A stretch of 13,796 nt of DNA from JAKPPT01 sp964630305 (GTDB lineage: Bacteria; Spirochaetota; Spirochaetia; Treponematales; UBA12059). The stretch covers positions 1 to 13,796 of the forward strand of contig CAZVTR010000052.1 of NCBI GenBank assembly GCA_964630305.1. Direction: 5' to 3'. The position numbers were made by a program, and so were the translations under genes. Positions within the stretch are counted from its first letter, which is position 1; the number at the start of each line of letters is the position of its first letter. A model generated the notes under the pieces. The model had not been told where the DNA came from and made no database searches. It saw nothing but the letters and a program-made list of their open reading frames with translations. Positions 7,541 through 13,796 of the stretch are shown piece after piece.

Positions 7541-9250
7541 ATGACAAATGCAACACCGTGGGCTTTTTTGGAACAATATCGGGGAACCTATTTCAAAGGA
7601 ACGTGGCCGACACTGCCAGAGATGTTTAGAATTACCGTGGCTCGTTTCCCTGACCGCCCCTGTTTTACTATTTTCAATCCCGATCGTACAACATTAAACT
7701 ATAGGGACACTCTTGCTCTCATAGATCAGATTGCTAATTTTCTGGCCAGCCAGAAATTTGAAAAAGGAACCAAGATTGCAGTTACCGGGAAAAACTCACC
7801 CGAATGGGCGGTGGCGTATCTAGCAATTTTATTTGCTGGTTTTACTGTGGTGCCTATCGATTATCAGCTTTCTATTGAAGAAATAAAAAATATTCTTAGA
7901 GCATCAGATGCACAGGCGCTGTTTGTCGATGAAGAAAAATATGAAGCGCTCAAGGATGCGGGTATAACCCATTATTGGTCGCTTGCCAAAACAAAACCTG
8001 CGTATATTTATGACCTCAAATTTTCTGGAACTGCACATATAGAACCTGCGCAGGAAGAGGATTTGGCTGCAATTTTATTTACAAGCGGAACGACTGGATT
8101 TCCGAAAGGTGCTATGCTCACGCATCGAAACTTTGTCAGTGACTGCTATCTTGCTCAAGCCAATCTCAATATTTTTGAAACCGATGTATTCTATGCGCTC
8201 CTTCCGATTCATCATGCATACACGATGTTGGCAGTATTTATTGAAGCAATTTCAGTAGGCGCAGAACTGGTTTTTGGGCAGCGTATGGTAACAACAGCAA
8301 TTCTCAAAGAACTCAAAGAAGCAAAAGTAACCATGTTTCTAGGAGTGCCTTTGCTTTTCAATAAAGTGCTCGCTGGAATAATCAAGGGCATTAAGGCAAA
8401 AGGATTTCTGATATACGGGCTTATTTCGATATTGATGGCAATTTCTGGGTTTATAAAGAAAGTATTTAAAGTAAATCCCGGGAAAAAGATGTTTGGCGCA
8501 ATACTCGATAAAGCAAGCCTCAGAAGCATTCGTATCTGTATTTGCGGCGGCGGGCCGCTTGCGCCTTCTGTGTTTAGAAAATATAACCAACTGGGCATTG
8601 ATTTTGTGCAGGGGTATGGTCTTACGGAAACAAGCCCGATATTAACACTAAACCCGGTAGAAGCATATAAAGAGACCAGTGTTGGGAAAATGCTTCCACA
8701 GGTTGAAATGAAAATTATTGAACCGGATCATGATGGCCGCGGCGAAATAGCAGTTAAAGGTCCAATGGTCATGAAAGGCTACTATAAAAACGAAACCGCT
8801 ACAAAAGAAGTCTTTACCGATGACGGCTGGTTTAAAACCGGTGATATAGGATATCTCGATAACGATAATTATCTTTACTTAACCGGCAGAGCTAAAAACG
8901 TCATTGTGACCGAAGGCGGAAAAAATGTGTACCCAGAAGAGATAGAGAATGCGTTTCAGCTGTATAGTGAAATTGAGCAAATTCTCGTGCGTGGCTACTT
9001 ATTAGATAAGCGCGAAAAATCTGAAGGTATCGAAGCATGTATTTATCCGAGCAAAGAATGGTTTGAACAGGAAGCATCACGAACTGGTATGACAATTCAG
9101 GACGGAGACATTGAAGGCCGCATAAAGCATATTGTAGACGAAGTTAACGCAAAACTGCTTCCCTATCAGCGTATCAGCAAGATAACAATATTAACCGAAC
9201 CGCTTGAAATGACAACGACAAAGAAAATAAAACGGCATGCGGTTAAATAA
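7541..9250 (+). CDS. AMP-forming long-chain acyl-CoA ligase
   Basis: This 569-residue member of the adenylate-forming (ANL) superfamily most likely activates fatty acids to acyl-CoA through an acyl-adenylate. All core motifs are present: the phosphate-binding loop TSGTTGFPKG (181-190), GYGLTETSP (about 358-366), FKTGD (about 430-434), the hinge motif GRAKNVIVTEGGKNVYPEEI, and a C-terminal TTTKKIKR with the catalytic lysine, probably K562. A hydrophobic, lysine-flanked stretch near residues 280-310 (KGFLIYGLISILMAISGF) resembles the membrane-associating segment of FadD-like ligases. The start is supported by a strong AAAGGGGGG (7525-7533), seven bases upstream. It follows the M16C gene by 45 bases and likely shares its transcript. 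Chain length, and whether CoA or acyl carrier protein is the acceptor, cannot be read from sequence. One copy of the decamer AGGGACACTC (7703-7712) lies inside it. Confidence 0.92.
   Translation: MTNATPWAFLEQYRGTYFKGTWPTLPEMFRITVARFPDRPCFTIFNPDRTTLNYRDTLALIDQIANFLASQKFEKGTKIAVTGKNSPEWAVAYLAILFAGFTVVPIDYQLSIEEIKNILRASDAQALFVDEEKYEALKDAGITHYWSLAKTKPAYIYDLKFSGTAHIEPAQEEDLAAILFTSGTTGFPKGAMLTHRNFVSDCYLAQANLNIFETDVFYALLPIHHAYTMLAVFIEAISVGAELVFGQRMVTTAILKELKEAKVTMFLGVPLLFNKVLAGIIKGIKAKGFLIYGLISILMAISGFIKKVFKVNPGKKMFGAILDKASLRSIRICICGGGPLAPSVFRKYNQLGIDFVQGYGLTETSPILTLNPVEAYKETSVGKMLPQVEMKIIEPDHDGRGEIAVKGPMVMKGYYKNETATKEVFTDDGWFKTGDIGYLDNDNYLYLTGRAKNVIVTEGGKNVYPEEIENAFQLYSEIEQILVRGYLLDKREKSEGIEACIYPSKEWFEQEASRTGMTIQDGDIEGRIKHIVDEVNAKLLPYQRISKITILTEPLEMTTTKKIKRHAVK
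7703..7712 (+). repeat. Decamer AGGGACACTC, copy 1 (inside the acyl-CoA ligase)
   Basis: Exact copy on the sense strand, read in frame as Arg-Asp-Thr. It is isolated from the cluster of the other four exact copies between 10984 and 12247. Confidence 0.6.
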
Positions 9251-9277
9251 ATATAAAGCTAGAATCTGGTTTGTTAT

Positions 9278-9299
9278 GTGTTACTTGTGAAAATAACAC
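9278..9299. terminator. Weak inverted repeat at a convergent junction
   Basis: GTGTTA (9278-9283) and TAACAC (9294-9299) form a 6-base stem with a 10-base loop between the ligase stop (9250) and the MFS stop (9300). It is AT-rich and lacks a clean T run on either side, so terminator function is doubtful; no better candidate is present in this 49-base junction. Confidence 0.25.
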
Positions 9300-10517
9300 T
9301 TACTCTTCAACATAACATGCCTGATTGCTGCTATTAGCAAGACAATCCTCAATGAGGAGCTTTTTTCTTGCAATAAAGGCAGTTACCACAATTGCAGCAC
9401 TCGCTATCAATCCGGGAACCCAGGAAGCAAGATAGGTAAATGCAAAAGCACCTATAACCGGTGCAATAATGCGATTGAGGCTCTCAATAGAAGCGCTCAT
9501 ACCAAACACACTTCCTGTGACAGTAGACGGTGCGCTTTTTGACAGTAATGATCTATTAAGCGTACCCGCGATCCCTGTTGCAATGCTCATAGGCAACAGT
9601 ACTAAAGCAGTAATTAAGATCGATTGTGAAAAACCATAGAACAACAAAGCAATGCCTGTAATAATAAGAGAAACAAAAAGAAGCTTTCGTTCGTCAAATC
9701 GTTTTGCAAGCTTACCAACAAGACCGCCTTGTACAAAAGCAATGATTATTCCAATATAGGTTAAAAGAATTCCGCGTGTTGCGCTATCGGCTTTTAGATG
9801 TTCTGCGGCAAACAGTGAAAATGTGCTTTCAAAAACAGTGAGCCCAAATGAATAAAAAATAACCATTAGCAGCATAACACCCGTACCAGGCAGTTTAAGC
9901 GTAGCAGCAATATCTTTTAAAGCAAAAAGCTTTCGCGGTTTACTTGCTAAAGAGTTTTTCCTTTCTTGAGTAAGGCTTTCTGGTAATAGGAAAATAATAA
10001 GCATGCAATTGATAAACGCTATACCCGCAGCAACAAGAGCAGGTACTGCAAGCCCAAACCTTGCTAATAAGCCGCCAAAAATGGGACCAATAATAAACCC
10101 AAGTCCAAAAGCCATCCCAATCAATCCCAGGTTTTTTGCACGTGATTTAGTATCAGTTATATCAACAATATATGACTGTGCAACGGTAATATTCCCACCG
10201 GTAAGACCATCAAGCAGTCTGGCTAAAAATACAAAGAACAATGAAGGAGCAAATGCGAGAAGCAGTAAAGAAAAAAATGTTCCGCCAATAGAAAAAAGCA
10301 ATAACGGTTTTCTTCCATACTTATCAGACAAGCGGCCAACGATCGGGGCTGCTATAAATTGTCCGCCGGCATATACAGCCATTAGAAACCCTAACAAAGC
10401 AGGATCAGCATGAAACTGTTTAATGTAATCTGGAATGAGCGGAATAATAAAACCAAACCCAACCATGTCCATGAGCACAACAGAAAATAACAGGGGGAGC
10501 GATGTTTTAGTTTTCAT
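9300..10517 (-). CDS. Major facilitator superfamily efflux transporter (DHA1/TetA-like)
   Basis: This 405-residue inner-membrane protein has the hydrophobic pattern of 12 transmembrane helices. MFS motif A is GRLSDKYGRKP (61-71), in the loop between helices 2 and 3. Helix 5 has the antiporter motif C as GMAFGLGFIIGPIFGG (134-149), which marks drug/H+ antiporters of the DHA1 group. LDGLTGGN (102-109) in helix 4 is typical of TetA-like members. I infer proton-driven export of a small molecule; tetracycline specificity cannot be claimed. The ATG at 10517 has AGGAG (10527-10531) nine bases upstream. That site overlaps the msrB stop codon, and only 12 bases separate the two genes, so translation is probably coupled to msrB. 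Confidence 0.9.
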   Translation of the reverse strand: MKTKTSLPLLFSVVLMDMVGFGFIIPLIPDYIKQFHADPALLGFLMAVYAGGQFIAAPIVGRLSDKYGRKPLLLFSIGGTFFSLLLLAFAPSLFFVFLARLLDGLTGGNITVAQSYIVDITDTKSRAKNLGLIGMAFGLGFIIGPIFGGLLARFGLAVPALVAAGIAFINCMLIIFLLPESLTQERKNSLASKPRKLFALKDIAATLKLPGTGVMLLMVIFYSFGLTVFESTFSLFAAEHLKADSATRGILLTYIGIIIAFVQGGLVGKLAKRFDERKLLFVSLIITGIALLFYGFSQSILITALVLLPMSIATGIAGTLNRSLLSKSAPSTVTGSVFGMSASIESLNRIIAPVIGAFAFTYLASWVPGLIASAAIVVTAFIARKKLLIEDCLANSSNQACYVEE

Positions 10518-10529
10518 ACGATATTACTC

Positions 10530-11057
10530 CTATTTATCAAACAAAGAAAGCAGATGCTCATAACCCTCTTGTGCCATCTGCTGCACCGGAATAAAGCGCA
10601 ATGAGGCAGAGTTGATGCAGTATCGTTTTCCAGTAGGTGCAGGTCCGTCATCGAAAACGTGGCCAAGATGTCCGCCAGATGATTTTGAACGAACTTCAAT
10701 GCGGCGCATGCCAAATGAGTTATCCTCTACAAAAGTTAAATGCGCAGGATCAATCGGTTCAAAAAAGCTTGGCCAGCCTGTCCCCGAATCAAATTTAGCA
10801 ATCGATGTAAAGAGCGGTGTGCCATCAATCTTATCAACATAGATACCTGATTCATGGTTATTCCAGTACGCATTGCGGAACGGTGGCTCGGTAGCTGCCT
10901 CTACCAGCACCCGATACTCTTCGGGGGAAAGTTTTGCGCGCAGTTCTTCAGTTGGTTCTATAAAACAAATAGTATCGTTCATAGAGTGTCCCTTCTCTGC
11001 TTGATCACGGTAGCAAGCAGAAGCAATCAGTGTTATTGCAAGCAGAAAAACTTTCAT
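10530..11057 (-). CDS. msrB: Peptide methionine-(R)-S-oxide reductase, predicted lipoprotein form
   Basis: This 175-residue MsrB reduces the R epimer of methionine sulfoxide in oxidised proteins. Family motifs are SGTGWPSF (91-98), GGHLGHVFDDGP (128-139) and RYCINSASLRF with catalytic C147. The two CxxC zinc pairs of many MsrBs are missing: the first site reads VDKID (74-78) and the second has RSKSS, so this is a zinc-free form. Only C15, C31 and C147 exist, so no usual recycling cysteine is evident. The N-terminus MKVFLLAITLIASAC looks like a lipoprotein signal with lipidation at C15, implying periplasmic, membrane-anchored repair. That start at 11057 has no ribosome-binding site, though a TATATT six bases ahead could give a leaderless mRNA. 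An in-frame ATG at 10982 has AAGGG seven bases upstream and would make a 150-residue cytoplasmic form. It is upstream of and likely co-transcribed with the MFS gene. Confidence 0.92.
   Translation of the reverse strand: MKVFLLAITLIASACYRDQAEKGHSMNDTICFIEPTEELRAKLSPEEYRVLVEAATEPPFRNAYWNNHESGIYVDKIDGTPLFTSIAKFDSGTGWPSFFEPIDPAHLTFVEDNSFGMRRIEVRSKSSGGHLGHVFDDGPAPTGKRYCINSASLRFIPVQQMAQEGYEHLLSLFDK
10984..10993 (-). repeat. Decamer AGGGACACTC, copy 2 (inside msrB)
   Basis: Exact copy on the msrB sense strand. It supplies the AAGGG ribosome-binding-like sequence before the internal ATG at 10982. Confidence 0.6.
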
Positions 11058-11100
11058 GATGAAAATATACTCATGTTTAAGTAAAAGGCATAATTCAATA

Positions 11101-11240
11101 ATGAAGGTAGGGGGAAGTCTCCCCCTCGCTCCAGCCTCCTCGCTTGCGGGGCGATATCTCTGGCGGTGCCCTCCAAGCTGCGGGGGCTTCCGCTACCCCC
11201 TCTACGGGGACTGTCCCTGGAAGCGTGACCCAGGAAACCA
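11101..11240. repeat. GC-rich structured intergenic element
   Basis: The 239-base space between msrB and cbiB (11058-11296) holds no credible gene. Its middle is far richer in G and C than its surroundings and full of inverted repeats. AGGGGGA/TCCCCCT (11109-11115 with 11120-11126) has a 4-base loop. GCTTCC/GGAAGC (11186-11191 with 11219-11224) encloses CCCC/GGGG (11197-11200 with 11206-11209). GGGAC/GTCCC (11207-11217) is a near-perfect palindrome, and CCTGG/CCAGG lies at 11216-11220 with 11230-11234. It resembles dispersed REP-like or mini mobile intergenic repeats. The arms can pair in alternative ways. No T run is present, so it is not a standard terminator. Confidence 0.55.
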
Positions 11241-11279
11241 TAAGCGCAGCCATCAAAATGCGCATGAACTATATATGAG

Positions 11280-11289
11280 GAGTGTCCCT
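11280..11289 (-). repeat. Decamer AGGGACACTC, copy 3 (just after cbiB)
   Basis: Exact copy seven bases past the cbiB stop, in the orientation of cbiB transcription. It is the only exact intergenic copy; a 9-of-10 match (AGGGACAGTC) lies at 11209-11218 in the structured element. Confidence 0.6.
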
Positions 11290-11296
11290 TTAGTTG

Positions 11297-12519
11297 TTAA
11301 TGCTTAAAATTAGAAACCAAGACTATTATAATTACAATAGTTCCAAGAACAGCAGTGATATTCCAGTTTAAAAGTGTGAGTGCACGCTTAATATCCATAT
11401 AATGAGTGTCCCTGCCATCTGGATTGATCACAGGTTTTTCAATAACTTCAGCAGTATATACAGTGGTGCCGCCAAGCCAGAGCCCCAGTGCTCCAGCATA
11501 AGCCGATTCTGGGTGTCCGGCATTGGGGCTTTCATGTGCAAGCCGATATTCTATAAAAACACGGAAGGCAGTGCTGGTGTGTCCCTGTACAAAAGGAGCG
11601 CAGAGACAAGCCAGTAACCCAGAAACCCGTGCGGGAATAAAGTTTGCAATGTCATCAGCGCGGGCGGCAGGCTTGCCAAACCAGAGATACCGCTCTGTTT
11701 TATGGCCAAACATCGAGTCCATAGTGTTAATGATTCGGTAAACGAGCGCAGCCCAGGGTCCGGCTATGAGTCCGTACATGAGCGGGGCAGTAACNNNNNN
11801 NNNNNNNNNNNNNNNNNNNNNNNNNNNNNNNNNNNNNNNNNNNNNNNNNNNNNNNNNNNNNNNNNNNNNNNNNNNNNNNNNNNNNNNNNNNNNNAAACGA
11901 GCGCAGCCCAGGGTCCGGCTATGAGTCCGTACATGAGCGGGGCAGTAACGCCGTCCACGGAACTTTCTGCTATGCTTTCCACGCACGCTCGGGCTACACC
12001 GTTTGCATCGAGCTTTGACACATCCCGGCCTACCATCATCGAAACAGCCTGCCGCCCGCGCACCGGCGGATAGGGAGCATCGGAGCGGAGCGCATGAAAG
12101 ACACGAATAGCGTGTCCTGCGAGATCTTTCCTGGCGATAGAGGCCCAAATAACGATGCTGTCAAAAACTAAAGCGAGCTGAAACACTTTTGAGAATAGAA
12201 ATGAATGTACTATCATAACAAAGAGCGTGACAGGGAAGAGTGTCCCTATCCATGCTAAAATGCCGGCAAGCAATTCTCTAGTTTTATATGGTCGTCCGCT
12301 GGAATTCTCATTGTTTTCGTGTGGATATGGGCAAGAAAAAAGCTTTCGGGTGATGGTTTCCATGCATGTGGCAAGTTTACCGATGAGCCGAACCGGATGG
12401 AGCATAAAGACAGGGTCGCCAATGAGGCTGTCCAGAATAAATCCGCCAGCTGTTACTGCAATGTTATAGTACCAATAGTTGGTTTTGAGTTCGTGCAAAA
12501 ATTGAACAACTAGCTCCAT
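11297..12519 (-). CDS. cbiB: Adenosylcobinamide-phosphate synthase CbiB, split only by a false scaffold gap
   Basis: CbiB is an integral membrane enzyme that amidates adenosylcobyric acid with aminopropanol (or its phosphate) late in cobalamin synthesis. As printed the gene is broken: its N-terminal part (12519 to the gap) and C-terminal part (gap to 11297) are in different frames. The 55 bases before the gap repeat exactly after it. Removing one copy and the 100 N leaves 1068 bases, one open frame of 355 residues, which reads ALVYRIINTMDSMFG across the join. Family marks are ILDSLIGDP with HPVRLIG (about residues 28-46), the catalytic-region DGVTAPLMYGLIAGP, NTMDSMFG, and SPNAGHPESAYAGALG. 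Several membrane helices are evident. The ATG overlaps the cobQ stop by 10 bases (ATGGAGCTAG), which indicates translational coupling. The gene appears more GC-rich than cobQ (by eye only). Confidence 0.93.
11404..11413 (-). repeat. Decamer AGGGACACTC, copy 4 (inside cbiB)
   Basis: Exact sense-strand copy read as Arg-Asp-Thr in GRDTHYMD near the CbiB C-terminus. A 9-of-10 match (AGGGACACAC) lies at 11577-11586 in the same gene, in another frame (QGHTS). Confidence 0.6.
11740..11794 (+). repeat. Duplicated 55-base contig end, left copy (assembly artefact)
   Basis: This 55-base segment is identical to 11895-11949 and abuts the N run. Exactly this kind of overlap is left when two contigs from a k=55 graph are scaffolded without being merged. 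Confidence 0.93.
11795..11894. other. Scaffold gap 3 (100 N), spurious
   Basis: The flanks are an exact 55-base overlap and collapsing them restores cbiB in frame, so no sequence is actually missing here. The window is 155 bases too long at this point. Confidence 0.92.
11895..11949 (+). repeat. Duplicated 55-base contig end, right copy (assembly artefact)
   Basis: Identical to 11740-11794; it begins at the first base after the N run. One of the two copies should be removed. Confidence 0.93.
12238..12247 (-). repeat. Decamer AGGGACACTC, copy 5 (inside cbiB)
   Basis: Exact sense-strand copy, read in a different frame from copy 4 (Gly-Thr-Leu in IGTLFPVT). Confidence 0.6.
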
Positions 12520-13796
12520 CCCCGATATGCCTTTCTGTTTGTTTGCTTCATAAGATTTTTAAGTATCGTGTCTATATCGATATATGATGTGATAAAATCG
12601 CTGAGCTTTTCAAGCTCTGCATCGGTTGTACGTGAAAGATAGATTGACTGTTGCTGTAATTTTTTTTGTGTTCTAATGAGGTTGATCAAAGCTGTTCTCA
12701 ATTCATCGTTTTCAAATATCCCGTGGAGATAGGTTCCGATGATATTTTTATAACACCAGGCTACAGGATTGCCATTCGAATTAAAAATAAACGGGATCGG
12801 TTTTTGGCCGCTGCTGCTAGGATGAATGTTTGAGGTATCACCTTGAGAATGATGGTTTATTTCTGAACACTTGGTAACGCCATGATGAATCTCATAACCA
12901 GAAATTTCCCATTGCGATAACGTTAGGAGCACCTGCTGGATGTGCTCAACGATTTGTATGTCCAAGCTGGTTTCGTTTTTTAAAAGAATATCAGGTTTAG
13001 CAATTGTATACATGCCTCGCGCAAGCTGTTTGTTTGGTGAAAATGTTGTAATGAGCGGCAATAGGGCGAGGCTTTTTGTAACGGTATGCTCTGATTCGAT
13101 ATGGTCTGGGTCATGGATCTCTGTTCCTAACATCTGAAGCCCCCCGCAGATTCCTATAATGATAGTACCTTCTGCTGCCCGCTCTTGTATTACTTGAGCA
13201 AGACCTGTGTCTTTGAGCCACCTATAATCGTTTACCGTTGTTTTTGAACCTGGCAAAATTAGTGCATCAGTTCCAATACTGTCAGCAGGGCAAAATATTT
13301 TTTTTATGCGGACATAGGGTTCAAATGCGAATGGTTCAAAATCGGTAAAGTTTGAAACATGAGGAAACATGATGATGCCTAGTGTAATAGTATTTCCGGT
13401 ACTGCTTGATTGGGCATGTTGCCCAGCTTCATTAGATTGTTGCTCTAATGAAACAAGCTTAGACTCATCTTCTTCGGGTATCACGATATCGCGGAAGTAA
13501 GGAACACACCCCAGCACCGGAACGCTGGTATATTTAGCAAGCAGTTCATACGCAGGAGTGAGCAGCGTAACATCACCGCGAAATTTATTAATGATAAAAC
13601 CTTTAAGCAGACTTCGCTCCTGGTGACTAAATGTAGCAACATGGCCTAAAAATGATGCGAACACTCCGCCGCGGTCAATGTCGCCTACGAGGTATACATC
13701 AGCATCAGCATAAATCGCAGCTTCCATATTTACAAAATCATGTGATTTTAAGTTAATTTCAGCCGGACTTCCTGCGCCTTCAAGAACAATTACTTC
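12510..13796 (-). CDS. cobQ: Cobyric acid synthase (glutamine-hydrolysing), 5' end outside the window
   Basis: CobQ (CbiP) amidates four side chains of adenosylcobyrinic diamide using glutamine and ATP. The frame is open to the right edge: residues before the first visible Met read EVIVLEGAGSPAEINLKSHD, the conserved CobQ sequence, so the ATG at 13727 is internal and 428 residues are present. About 60-110 N-terminal residues with the ATP-binding loop are outside. Next comes VGDIDRGGVFASFLG, then a class I glutamine amidotransferase-like domain with LPGSKTTVNDYRWL, the nucleophile Cys in GICGGLQMLG (codon 13146-13148), GYEIHHG, and the catalytic His in GTYLHGIFEND (codon 12723-12725). A polar linker rich in Gln, Ser and Asn (about 13380-13460) separates the two domains. 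The stop overlaps the cbiB start by 10 bases. Promoter and any cobalamin riboswitch would be to the right of the window. Confidence 0.95.
   Translation of the reverse strand, partial: EVIVLEGAGSPAEINLKSHDFVNMEAAIYADADVYLVGDIDRGGVFASFLGHVATFSHQERSLLKGFIINKFRGDVTLLTPAYELLAKYTSVPVLGCVPYFRDIVIPEEDESKLVSLEQQSNEAGQHAQSSSTGNTITLGIIMFPHVSNFTDFEPFAFEPYVRIKKIFCPADSIGTDALILPGSKTTVNDYRWLKDTGLAQVIQERAAEGTIIIGICGGLQMLGTEIHDPDHIESEHTVTKSLALLPLITTFSPNKQLARGMYTIAKPDILLKNETSLDIQIVEHIQQVLLTLSQWEISGYEIHHGVTKCSEINHHSQGDTSNIHPSSSGQKPIPFIFNSNGNPVAWCYKNIIGTYLHGIFENDELRTALINLIRTQKKLQQQSIYLSRTTDAELEKLSDFITSYIDIDTILKNLMKQTNRKAYRGWS

Noticed and set aside
9300..10517. Specific tetracycline-resistance gene call for the MFS transporter
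   Set aside because: The TetA-like motifs are shared across DHA1 transporters; nothing in the sequence fixes the substrate.
11058..11296. Cobalamin riboswitch near the cob genes
   Set aside because: It lies downstream, not upstream, of cbiB, and I could not find a convincing B12 box or conserved core on either strand. A riboswitch would be expected before cobQ, outside the window.
11056..11307. An 83-residue open frame on the + strand through the GC-rich element
   Set aside because: It is antisense to the start of msrB and the end of cbiB, has no ribosome-binding site, and its composition reflects the structured repeat, not a protein.
11764..12148. cbiB as a frameshifted pseudogene or two separate genes
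   Set aside because: The frame break is explained fully by the duplicated 55 bases plus 100 N; after merging, the frame is open for all 355 codons.
12510..13727. cobQ starting at the ATG at 13727
   Set aside because: The frame continues upstream to the window edge with the conserved GAGSPAEINL sequence, so that Met is internal and the gene is simply cut by the window.

Overview
The window looks like a draft (scaffolded) piece of a spirochaete chromosome, most likely Treponema-like. The pointers are a BMP-family lipoprotein of the TmpC/PnrA type with a relaxed spirochaetal lipobox, a very large multi-spanning signal peptidase I, and moderate GC with ordinary codon use. This assignment is an inference from gene content; no rRNA or tRNA is present to confirm it. 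Three runs of exactly 100 N (2370-2469, 4419-4518, 11795-11894) are scaffold placeholders. The third is almost certainly false, because an identical 55-base sequence sits on both sides of it.

Layout from left to right. (1) A single-gene transcription unit for the nucleoside-binding lipoprotein tmpC (80-1153, +), with its own promoter and a two-way terminator. (2) tpx (1301-1813, -), a thiol peroxidase, followed by lepB (1932-4118, -), a signal peptidase I with membrane domains at both ends. (3) A 148-base divergent promoter region (4119-4266). (4) A + strand run made of a cyclic-nucleotide-binding regulator cut by gap 2, an M16C presequence-type metallopeptidase (4544-7495) and a long-chain acyl-CoA ligase (7541-9250). 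(5) A convergent junction near 9251-9299. (6) A - strand block read from right to left: cobQ (5' end outside the window), cbiB (overlapping cobQ by 10 bases), a GC-rich structured spacer, msrB and an MFS efflux transporter (12 bases apart).

The genes fall into recognisable jobs: cobalamin side-chain assembly (cobQ, cbiB), oxidant defence and repair (tpx, msrB), envelope biogenesis and uptake (lepB, tmpC, MFS pump), peptide turnover (M16C) and fatty-acid activation (ligase). I see no phage, transposase, CRISPR array, toxin-antitoxin pair or obvious new multi-gene system.

The points most worth a second look are these: a decamer, AGGGACACTC, present five times and always on the sense strand; the unusual architecture of the signal peptidase; a possibly leaderless regulator gene; a zinc-ligand-free MsrB lipoprotein with two plausible starts; and the structured GC-rich spacer at about 11101-11240.
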